A stretch of DNA of 64,000 bases from Treponema succinifaciens DSM 2489. GTDB lineage: Bacteria > Spirochaetota > Spirochaetia > Treponematales > Treponemataceae. Below are positions 50,391 through 57,715 of the stretch, piece after piece. The position numbers and the translations under genes are program-made. How positions within the stretch are numbered: the first letter of the stretch is position 1; each line of letters starts with the position of its first letter. The notes beneath the pieces were generated by a model that did not search any database, was not told where the DNA came from, and saw nothing but the letters and a program-made list of their open reading frames with translations. The stretch covers positions 1,380,501 to 1,444,500 of the forward strand of contig NC_015385.1 in NCBI RefSeq assembly GCF_000195275.1, in the 5' to 3' direction.

Positions 50391-51864
50391 TTTTTGCTCC
50401 ACTAGCTTGCTTTTTAGATTTCCAGAAAGCAAGATTTTTTAAGAATTCATCTTTTGTAAAAATCAGCATTGAAAGATACAAAAGTGCACACAAAACTACA
50501 GACAGAACACTTCTAATCAGAATTGAAATCGCGCCGTCAAAGGAAACAAAATGCTTTATGGCCAGCACAATTGGAATAAAAATAAAGCTTGTCGCCAGAT
50601 ATTTAAAATTCTTTTTTGAAAATATTGAAAAATTGAATCCGAGTTTTCTTATAAACAGAATCTGCAAAACAACAACCAAAATGTCAGAAGATGCCGTTGT
50701 TATAATGCAAAGCTCGGGCGTAAGTTTATTGAGCAGAACAAGGACAATTTTACTCAAGATGTTGTAAATGCCTGCGAAATAGTAAATTTTTGTAAGAATT
50801 TTCTCGTTGCCGGTCGCAAGAAGAACCTGCTTGGCAAGAATCATGTCAAACGCGCCAAAATAATAGCGCACAGAAAATAAACATAAAGACAGTGCGCCCG
50901 ACAAATATTTTTGGCCTGCGTAAATATAGAAAACCTCAAAGGAAAGAACCGCCATTCCTATGCAACAAGGAGTGTGCAATGCCAAAAACGAAGACGAGCT
51001 TTTTTCAAGCAAAAAACAATATTCATTCTTTTTGCCGTCCGCCCAATAAAACGAAAGACGAGGAATGCTCACCAGTAAAACAGATGTCGTCACATTCACA
51101 ACTGCAAGAATAATCGTTTGGGAAACATTGTAATAAGTAAGGCTAAGGGCATCAGAAAACCACACAAGCATAAAGCGGTCAAAAATAGTGTAAAGCATGC
51201 TTGAATTAACAAGCAAAAACACAACCGACAACGGCTTAAAAAGTGATGTTAAATCCTTAAAGCATATTTTTGAAAACCTTATCTTTGATTTTGCATAAGC
51301 AAATGTAAAAACATTATTCAGTATCAAAGAAATGTTCACCAAAAGAATATAGATAAAAATGTCATCGTTTTTTCTCACAAAAAGAAAAACGCTTATGACA
51401 TATAAAAAACGGCACAGAAATGTCTTTATAAGAATAAAGCCGTAACTTTCAAAAGCCTCATTCACATAGTCAGTCGCAAAGCAGACGAAAAATATCTGGC
51501 TTGCGAGAATCAGATAAATATTCCTGTATTTCAAAAACGACGGAACAAGCAAAACCATAATCACATATACAGCCGTCACAAGCACAGATGTAAAAATATT
51601 AAATATGAACAGCTTTGTAAAAAGCGCGGAAACTTTCTTCTTGTCATTTTTAATCTGGCTTACACTCCTCATTCCGTAAGTGTAAACGCCGAAAACAGCA
51701 AAAGGCGTAAACCAGCTGATAATGCTTATAGCCTTGTTGTATTCCGTGAATCCGTCCACAGAAAGAATACGAGCCACATAAGGAGCGGTTATAAGAGGAA
51801 AAATTATATTAAGCGCACTTAGAACACTTTTATAGAAATCATTCAGTTTTATTGATTTTGACAT
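50383..51864 (-). CDS. Oligosaccharide flippase, Wzx/MATE-like
   Basis: A 493-residue polytopic protein with about 12-14 hydrophobic segments and the polysaccharide-biosynthesis N-terminus SALNIIFPLITAPYVARILSVDGFTEYN, typical of Wzx/RfbX flippases. It would move lipid-linked repeat units across the inner membrane before polymerisation by the Wzy-like protein. It lies between licD and the TagF-like gene, with short gaps or overlaps, in the same operon. The transported unit cannot be deduced. Confidence 0.85.
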   Translation of the reverse strand: MSKSIKLNDFYKSVLSALNIIFPLITAPYVARILSVDGFTEYNKAISIISWFTPFAVFGVYTYGMRSVSQIKNDKKKVSALFTKLFIFNIFTSVLVTAVYVIMVLLVPSFLKYRNIYLILASQIFFVCFATDYVNEAFESYGFILIKTFLCRFLYVISVFLFVRKNDDIFIYILLVNISLILNNVFTFAYAKSKIRFSKICFKDLTSLFKPLSVVFLLVNSSMLYTIFDRFMLVWFSDALSLTYYNVSQTIILAVVNVTTSVLLVSIPRLSFYWADGKKNEYCFLLEKSSSSFLALHTPCCIGMAVLSFEVFYIYAGQKYLSGALSLCLFSVRYYFGAFDMILAKQVLLATGNEKILTKIYYFAGIYNILSKIVLVLLNKLTPELCIITTASSDILVVVLQILFIRKLGFNFSIFSKKNFKYLATSFIFIPIVLAIKHFVSFDGAISILIRSVLSVVLCALLYLSMLIFTKDEFLKNLAFWKSKKQASGAKNE

Positions 51865-51881
51865 TCTTTCTATAAACTCTT

Positions 51882-52730
51882 CTATTGTTTTATAAAAGTT
51901 TCCGGCAAGGCGAGCTCGCCCGAAAGATATTTTTTATATGAATTGCCCACATCAAAGAAAGTTTCGCCGTGGTCGCTCGAAACTTTTTTCGGAGTCATAT
52001 AATCGCTTCCGTACATTGAAACTAGAATCTCATGAAATCTCTCTGGAACAGGAACTTTTGTGTCTTCAAATTCCAAGAAAACAGTTTTCTCATAATCGCT
52101 GATTTTCCGCTCCGCATTTGTTCCAAAGTACGAAATTTCACAAACTTTGCTGTGCGGAAGAATGTTTCCAATCTTGCAGACCGTCTCATAAAGGCTGAAA
52201 AGCATTTTTTGAGGAAAAAAAGTTAATGGGATAAGAAAAACTCTCTTCCAAAAATCCATTTTCCATGTTTTTGGATAATATTTATTCCATAAAATCGAAA
52301 ATAAAAATTTCTTTAAAAAATCCTGTGTTTTTTTGAACACCCTATTTTCAATTACGCCGTCCAAAGGAAAAACATCTATAAATATTCCCTGATTATATTT
52401 TGTATGTGGCCAATTACGTTTTAACATTGCGCTCGTTTCAGAATTCCTTATATGGCAAAGTCCGCCCACATATCCAGCATCATTATATCCAGTCTGAATA
52501 AAATACGGATACTTAAATTCTTTCTTCGCGAGCTTTATGAACTTGTCATAGTCTTTTCTAAACATCACAAAGTCCAAGTCATCGTCCCACGGAATAAAAC
52601 CTTTATGACGGACAGCTCCAAGCAAAGTTCCAGAATCCGCAAAATATGAAAGCCCGTGTTTTTTGCAGAAACTGTCGAATTTCTTAAGAATGTCAAGTTC
52701 AACGTTCCATACATTTTTCAAGTCTTCCAT
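51882..52730 (-). CDS. LicD family phosphotransferase
   Basis: A 282-residue LicD protein. The nucleotidyltransferase-like core is clear: DSGTLLGAVRHKGFIPWDDDLDFVMFRKDYDKF, with the GxLLGAxR and WDDDxD motifs that bind metal, and later IFIDVFPLDGV. LicD enzymes transfer phosphocholine, or other phospho-alcohols such as glycerol phosphate, onto surface glycans. Next to a CDP-glycerol synthase and a glycerophosphotransferase, glycerol phosphate is a plausible substrate. The ATG abuts the stop of the cytidylyltransferase gene. Confidence 0.88.
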   Translation of the reverse strand: MEDLKNVWNVELDILKKFDSFCKKHGLSYFADSGTLLGAVRHKGFIPWDDDLDFVMFRKDYDKFIKLAKKEFKYPYFIQTGYNDAGYVGGLCHIRNSETSAMLKRNWPHTKYNQGIFIDVFPLDGVIENRVFKKTQDFLKKFLFSILWNKYYPKTWKMDFWKRVFLIPLTFFPQKMLFSLYETVCKIGNILPHSKVCEISYFGTNAERKISDYEKTVFLEFEDTKVPVPERFHEILVSMYGSDYMTPKKVSSDHGETFFDVGNSYKKYLSGELALPETFIKQ

Positions 52731-53122
52731 TACAGCTTCTCCAAGTCACGCTTTATCTGCGTTGTGGAAATTTCAGGAGTGCGCTCAAGATAAACAACCT
52801 CGCACTGTTCTTTAAGAAAATCAAACTTGCCTTTCCAGTCATCGCCGATAACAAATGTGTCGATTTTATAAAGTTCAACATCGCTTTTCTTCTGTTCCCA
52901 GTTTTCTTCGGGAATAACCAGATCAACGTAGCGGATTGCCTCTAAAAGCTGTTTGCGTTTTTCATAGCTGAAATAGCATTTCTTGTGCTTTGAGTTCCAG
53001 TTGAATTCGTCAGTTGAAAGCCCCACAACAAGATAGTCACCCAGAGACTTAGCCCTGCGCAGAAGATTTATGTGCCCGTAATGTAATAAATCAAAAGTTC
53101 CGTATGTTATTATGCGTTTCAT
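52730..53122 (-). CDS. tagD: Glycerol-3-phosphate cytidylyltransferase
   Basis: A 130-residue nucleotidyltransferase making CDP-glycerol from CTP and glycerol 3-phosphate. The HxGH motif is in YGTFDLLHYGHINLLRRA, and the C-terminal signature is YLERTPEISTTQIKRDL (the RTxGISTT motif of TagD). Length and motifs fit TagD/TarD rather than larger members of the superfamily. ATG 53122 follows GGGAG; an earlier in-frame start overlaps the upstream gene. It supplies the donor for the TagF-like and possibly the LicD enzyme. Confidence 0.88.
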   Translation of the reverse strand: MKRIITYGTFDLLHYGHINLLRRAKSLGDYLVVGLSTDEFNWNSKHKKCYFSYEKRKQLLEAIRYVDLVIPEENWEQKKSDVELYKIDTFVIGDDWKGKFDFLKEQCEVVYLERTPEISTTQIKRDLEKL

Positions 53123-53123
53123 A

Positions 53124-53552
53124 TCACTCTCCCTCTCTCTCAAATGAAAGAGAAGTTATTTTATTTTCAAAAACCTCTTTTTCCAGTTCAATTTTTTCAT
53201 TTCTCTCCAATTTCCTTCCGCAGTCATAAATCACCTGAGCGCATACATCCGAACAGAACGCCTCTATCAAACTTCTCCTCACTTCATATCCGCCAAGCCA
53301 GATAGATTTATCCTCATCCGCAACTGGTGTTAAAGTGCATATATATAGAAGAATTTGCTCAGCCTTATCCGCTTTTAGACGCTCAAGCACAAATGCCAGC
53401 ATCGCATCGTCCACACCGTTCGGAAAAAACACAATTTCTTTTTCCGCCCATGCGCCGCCGGAACTGCTTGTGAGAAAATCGTACATTTCGTTTATTTTTT
53501 TCTGCGTGAATCCTCTTGGAGCTGAACCACAGAGAATGGCGTATTTTTTCAA
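53124..53552 (-). CDS. Small uncharacterised protein (caspase-like fold suspected)
   Basis: A 142-residue protein starting at TTG 53552 with GGAGAC upstream. By eye the order of strands (YAILCGSAP at the start, AEQILLYICTLTPV, AQVIYDCGRKL) resembles small caspase/peptidase-C14 or C13 folds, with a Cys in the position of the nucleophile strand (YDCG) but no matching His-Gly motif. This is speculation from pattern only. It is the first gene of the glycan operon, one base from tagD, and is divergent from the XRE regulator. Confidence 0.5.
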   Translation of the reverse strand: MKKYAILCGSAPRGFTQKKINEMYDFLTSSSGGAWAEKEIVFFPNGVDDAMLAFVLERLKADKAEQILLYICTLTPVADEDKSIWLGGYEVRRSLIEAFCSDVCAQVIYDCGRKLERNEKIELEKEVFENKITSLSFEREGE

Positions 53553-53566
53553 AACAAAGTCTCCAA

Positions 53567-53624
53567 TACGTAGTAAAAGTACGTAATAATATGTTTTTAG
53601 TTAGTATAAATCTTATTTTACGTA
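53567..53624. promoter_or_regulatory. Three TACGTA motifs in the divergent promoter region
   Basis: The self-complementary hexamer TACGTA occurs at 53567-53572, 53580-53585 and 53619-53624; the first two are 13 bases apart. They lie between the glycan operon start and the XRE regulator gene, which makes them candidate operator half-sites for that regulator. Confidence 0.4.
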
Positions 53625-53689
53625 TTTACAATACTTTATTTTTAAAATAATTGTATTTTTCATAAGTGTATTTCTTGATTTAATAATGT

Positions 53690-53701
53690 GATACTTTTTT
53701 C
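53690..53701 (+). promoter_or_regulatory. Extended -10 box directly before the XRE gene
   Basis: TGT-GATACT (box at 53690-53695) is followed by six bases and the ATG at 53702, with no Shine-Dalgarno sequence. This is another leaderless candidate. Confidence 0.4.
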
Positions 53702-54025
53702 ATGGACTCGGATGAATTAAAAAACAGGCTTTCAGCAAATCTAAAGAAAATCAGAAAAGCCAAAAATCTTTCTCAATTTGAACTTGCAGAAAAAGCCGGA
53801 CTTTCTGACCAGACAATAAATAGCATTGAAGGAAAACGCCTTTGGCCAAGCGATAAAACCATGATAAAAATTGCAAATGCCCTGGAAACTGACGCTTACC
53901 AGTTTTTAATTCCGGAAAATATAGAAAACAGACAGACTGACATAATCATACCCGAACTGAAATCTGCATTAAAAAAGAATATTGATATTTTGATTGAAGA
54001 ATTTTTTACGCAGCATTTCAATTAA
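53702..54025 (+). CDS. XRE-family helix-turn-helix regulator
   Basis: A 107-residue protein. Residues about 8-65 are a Cro/C1-type HTH: LSANLKKIRKAKNLSQFELAEKAGLSDQTINSIEGKRLWPSDKTMIKIANALE. The C-terminal 40 residues (IIPELKSALKKNIDILIEEF) are a short helical tail, probably for dimerisation. It is divergent from the surface-glycan operon with TACGTA motifs between, so it may regulate that operon and itself. The targets are inference from position. Confidence 0.85.
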   Translation: MDSDELKNRLSANLKKIRKAKNLSQFELAEKAGLSDQTINSIEGKRLWPSDKTMIKIANALETDAYQFLIPENIENRQTDIIIPELKSALKKNIDILIEEFFTQHFN

Positions 54026-54180
54026 AAAGAAGTTCTATCTTTCTTTTAAATTTTATCAGTTTAACAAGTTTCTTTCTTGCTAAATTTAATAAAAGCATTC
54101 AATAAGCAAACACAAAATTAGTCCGCGGCACGGATTTTTATTATAAAATGAATTCTTCTACAAAAACTTTTCTGATTCTT

Positions 54181-54227
54181 CCTTTGTTCAAAAATCCCTT
54201 GTGGACAAAGGCTCATTTTGTTATAAT
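54181..54227 (+). promoter_or_regulatory. metG promoter with overlapping inverted repeat
   Basis: TTGTGG (54199-54204), 17 bases, then TATAAT (54222-54227), only 9 bases before the ATG at 54237. Arms CCTTTGT (54181-54187) and ACAAAGG (54205-54211) form an inverted repeat across the -35 box, a possible operator. The preceding 150 bases after the XRE gene hold a small hairpin (TCCG/CGGA, then TTTTTAT near 54123-54140) that may end that transcript. Confidence 0.5.
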
Positions 54228-54236
54228 TGCAATATC

Positions 54237-56564
54237 ATGGAAAATATTAAGAATTTAAATAGAAGACTTGTAACTTCAGCCCTTCCTTATGTAAACAATA
54301 TTCCACACCTTGGAAATTTAATACAAATGCTTTCCGCCGATGTTTTTGCAAGATTCTGCAGAAGCCGTGGATACGAAACTCTTTATGTCTGCGGAACTGA
54401 TGAATACGGAACTGCCACAGAAACCCGCGCTGTTGAAGAAAAGAAAACTCCTCGTGAGCTTTGCGACTACTACTACAAGCAGCACGATGAAATTTACAAA
54501 TGGTTTGACATTGCATTTGATAAATTCGGTCGGACTTCAAATGAAGAATGCACAGAAATAACTCAGGCAATGTTCAAGGACTTGGACAAAAACGGATTCA
54601 TAAAAGAGCACACAAACAAGCAGCTTTTCTGCCCTTCTTGCCAGATGTTCCTTGCGGACCGCTATGTTCACGGAGTTTGCCCAAAATGCGGATTCGAGGA
54701 TGCAAGAGGCGACCAGTGCGATAAATGCGGTTCACTCTTAGACCCAGTTGAACTAAAGTCTCCAAGGTGCGCAACCTGCGGTTCTACTCCAGAAATAAGA
54801 GAAACCCGGCATCTTTACATAGACCTACCTTCAATCAGCAAAAACCTTGACTCTTGGATGAACAAGACAAGCAAAGAAGGCAGATGGTCAGACAACGCAA
54901 TCAACATAACAAAAGCCTGGATAAGAGACGGACTCAACGAGCGTGCGATTACACGTGATTTAAAATGGGGAATTCCTGTTCCAAAAGCTGGATATGAGAA
55001 CAAAGTTTTCTATGTCTGGTTCAACGCTCCAATCGGGTATATTTCAATAACAAAGCAGCTTGCCGATGAGCTTATTGCAGCTTCCAAGCCTTCATTTGAC
55101 TGGAAAAGCTGGTGGCTTCCAGAAGAAAGTGAAGAGGCAAAAAACAAGCCGCCAGTTGACTTGTTCCAATTTATTGGAAAAGACAACATCCCGTTCCACA
55201 CTGTAATTTTCCCATGCTCGCAAATTGGAAGCGGACACAACTTTACAAAATTGTTCCATATGTCTTCAACTGAATATCTTAACTACGAAGATGGAAAATT
55301 TTCAAAAAGCCGCGGCGTAGGCGTGTTCGGAACAGACGCAAAGGAAAGCGGTATCAAGGCGGACGCCTGGAGATTCTACATTTTCTACAACCGCCCGGAA
55401 AAACAGGACTATCAGTTCACGTGGAAAGAATTCCGTGAGCGTTACAACGGAGAGCTAATCGGAAACCTTGGAAATCTTGTAAACCGTACGCTTCTTTTTG
55501 TGCAGAAATATTATGATTCAAAAATTCCAGACGCTCCAGTTGACGAAAAGCTTTGGGCGCAGGTAAAAGAACACGAGGCAAAGGCAACTGACTATCTTGA
55601 GTGGGCAAATTTAAAAGATGCCTTCCATGAAGTGTTTGTAATTTCAGACATCGGAAACAAAGCGTTCCAAGACACAGAGCCGTGGAAAACAAGAGAGACA
55701 CATCCGGAGCGAGCTGCAAAACTCATTCATAATCTTTGCTACATGATAAAAGACCTTATGATTATGGCGCATCCGTACATGCCGCAGTTCGCAGAAAAAA
55801 TAATGTCTTACTTTGGAAAGAAAATCAGCGAACCACGTTTCAATGATGAGCAAAAGCCGGAAGGTCTTGACTGGTCTGATCTTGGAAACACAGAAGGCTT
55901 AAGCGAAGTTTCGCCGACGGAAGTTTTCTTTACCCCGCTCGATCAAAAGACAATGGAAGCATTTAGGCAGAAATTTTCAGGAACACAAAAAGACCGCAAC
56001 GCAAAGCCAGCTGAAAAAAAACAGAAGAAAGAAAAAAAGCAGATTGAAGTTCTTCCTTTTGAAAAGCAGGCTGAATGGTTCAATGAAAAAATTGATCTGA
56101 AAGTTGCCAAAATCATAAAAGTTGAAAACAATCCTGAAAGCGACAAGCTTTACATTGAAACTCTTGACGACGGAAGCGGAACAGAACGCATTATCCAAAG
56201 CGGACTTCGTGATTTCCTAAAGCCGGAAGAACTTCTTGGAAAACATATAATTCTTGCTTCAAATCTTGCGCCAAGAAAAATGCGAGGAGTTGAAAGCCGG
56301 GGAATGCTGCTTGCCGCCGACTACAAAGATGAAAATGGAAAAGACTGCGTAGAGCCTCTCGAAGCTCCTTGGGCAATTCCTGGAACAAAAGTTGTTCTTG
56401 AATGCTCGACAGAAAATTCCAAGGCGGAGCAAATTCAGGCGGAAGACTTTTTTGCAGTTGAAATAAAAGTTTTGGAAAACAAAGTGCAGATTGGAGGAAA
56501 ATCTCTAACGGCAGCAGGAAAACAAATTTCAACTGTAAAAACAAAAAACGGAAACGTTCACTAA
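54237..56564 (+). CDS. metG: Methionyl-tRNA synthetase with C-terminal tRNA-binding domain
   Basis: Class I synthetase charging tRNA-Met, 775 residues. The HIGH motif is HLGN, and KMSKS appears as KFSKSRG. A zinc-ribbon insert has four CxxC pairs (CPSCQ, CPKCG, CDKCG, CATCG), the two-zinc type. The C-terminal 110 residues (WFNEKIDLKVAKIIKVENNPESDKLYIE onward) are an EMAP-II/Trbp111-like tRNA-binding domain, joined by a Lys-rich linker. ATG 54237 lies just after the -10 box without a Shine-Dalgarno; a start 36 bases upstream is unlikely because it falls inside the promoter. Confidence 0.95.
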   Translation: MENIKNLNRRLVTSALPYVNNIPHLGNLIQMLSADVFARFCRSRGYETLYVCGTDEYGTATETRAVEEKKTPRELCDYYYKQHDEIYKWFDIAFDKFGRTSNEECTEITQAMFKDLDKNGFIKEHTNKQLFCPSCQMFLADRYVHGVCPKCGFEDARGDQCDKCGSLLDPVELKSPRCATCGSTPEIRETRHLYIDLPSISKNLDSWMNKTSKEGRWSDNAINITKAWIRDGLNERAITRDLKWGIPVPKAGYENKVFYVWFNAPIGYISITKQLADELIAASKPSFDWKSWWLPEESEEAKNKPPVDLFQFIGKDNIPFHTVIFPCSQIGSGHNFTKLFHMSSTEYLNYEDGKFSKSRGVGVFGTDAKESGIKADAWRFYIFYNRPEKQDYQFTWKEFRERYNGELIGNLGNLVNRTLLFVQKYYDSKIPDAPVDEKLWAQVKEHEAKATDYLEWANLKDAFHEVFVISDIGNKAFQDTEPWKTRETHPERAAKLIHNLCYMIKDLMIMAHPYMPQFAEKIMSYFGKKISEPRFNDEQKPEGLDWSDLGNTEGLSEVSPTEVFFTPLDQKTMEAFRQKFSGTQKDRNAKPAEKKQKKEKKQIEVLPFEKQAEWFNEKIDLKVAKIIKVENNPESDKLYIETLDDGSGTERIIQSGLRDFLKPEELLGKHIILASNLAPRKMRGVESRGMLLAADYKDENGKDCVEPLEAPWAIPGTKVVLECSTENSKAEQIQAEDFFAVEIKVLENKVQIGGKSLTAAGKQISTVKTKNGNVH

Positions 56565-56582
56565 AAATCTGGAAAAAGCAGA

Positions 56583-57710
56583 ATGCAAAATCATGAACAA
56601 CGTTTTTTACAAACTGAATTTTGGGCAGACTTTAAAGGCAGTCATGGATGGAAAACATTTTTCTTTATCTTTGATGGAGACAATGTTTCCAAAGTTAAAT
56701 CCTTAAAAGAATGCAAGGAAAATGAAAAATGCCTTTCAGTTCTTGTGCGCTCGTTCAGTTTGAAAATTAAGAAATTCAGCATAGCATATATTCCAATGTC
56801 TCCAGAATTTTCCAGCAACGAAGAAAATCTTAGCCAGAAATTTTCAAATGAGCTTGAATCAATTTCAAAAAAAATATTCAAGTTTCTACCTGAAGACACA
56901 ATCTGCATAAGGTTTGACCCTGCACTGGACTTTGAAAGTCTTGAAGAAAAAAACAATTTTGTTTCAAATGTAAAAAAATTGTTCAAGCAGCACAACACAA
57001 AGAAAGAAAATTTCCGCATAGAAAAAACAGCCACAGATATACAGCCGCCGGATACAGTTTTGCTTTCGCTTTTAGAATCTGAAGAAAAAATTCTTTCTGA
57101 AATGAAAAGCAAATGGAGATACAACATAAGGCTTGCATCAAAAAAAGGCGTTGAAGTAAAATCTTATTCCGCAAAGGACGCTGACTTTCCGTGTGCGTTT
57201 GAAGAATTTTTTAAGCTTTTCATGCAGACAAGCGAACGCGACGGAGTTCAGTTTCATCAAAAAAATTACTACCTTGGCTTGTTAAACTCAAGCGCAGAAA
57301 CTCAAAACGCTCCGGTTGTAAGACTTTATATTGCAAAACATGAAGCAGATGTTCTTGCAGGAATAATCACTTTGTTCTGCAAAAAAGAAGCTGTTTATCT
57401 TTACGGTGCATCAGGAAATATAAAGCGGAATTTTATGCCAGCCTACTTGCTTCAATGGAATGCAATCTGCGATGCAAAAAAAATCGGCTGTCCGGTCTAT
57501 GATTTTTACGGCTGCCCGCCAGAAGAAAATAAAAATCATCCAATGCACGGCTTGTTTCTTTTTAAAACTGGTTTCGGTGGAAAACTCATTCATAGGCCAG
57601 GAAGCTTTGATGTTGTCCTAAAGAAAAACTGGTATGCATTCTATAAGACAGCAGAAAAACTTCGCGCATGGTTCTACAAATATCTAAAGAAAAAAATTGC
57701 AGGAAGATAA
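56583..57710 (+). CDS. FemAB-family peptidyltransferase (lipid II interpeptide bridge)
   Basis: A 375-residue protein with the paired GNAT fold of FemX/FemAB enzymes, which transfer amino acids from aminoacyl-tRNA to the lipid II stem peptide. Visible family segments are QTEFWADFKGSHGWK at the start, MKSKWRYNIRLASKKGVEVK (the MxxKxRYNIRxAxKKG motif), and YLYGASGNIKRNFMPAYLLQWNAICDAKKIGCPVYDFYGCP. It is 18 bases downstream of metG. A C-terminal basic tail could bind the membrane or tRNA. The added amino acid is not predictable. Confidence 0.88.
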   Translation: MQNHEQRFLQTEFWADFKGSHGWKTFFFIFDGDNVSKVKSLKECKENEKCLSVLVRSFSLKIKKFSIAYIPMSPEFSSNEENLSQKFSNELESISKKIFKFLPEDTICIRFDPALDFESLEEKNNFVSNVKKLFKQHNTKKENFRIEKTATDIQPPDTVLLSLLESEEKILSEMKSKWRYNIRLASKKGVEVKSYSAKDADFPCAFEEFFKLFMQTSERDGVQFHQKNYYLGLLNSSAETQNAPVVRLYIAKHEADVLAGIITLFCKKEAVYLYGASGNIKRNFMPAYLLQWNAICDAKKIGCPVYDFYGCPPEENKNHPMHGLFLFKTGFGGKLIHRPGSFDVVLKKNWYAFYKTAEKLRAWFYKYLKKKIAGR

Positions 57711-57715
57711 TAGCT

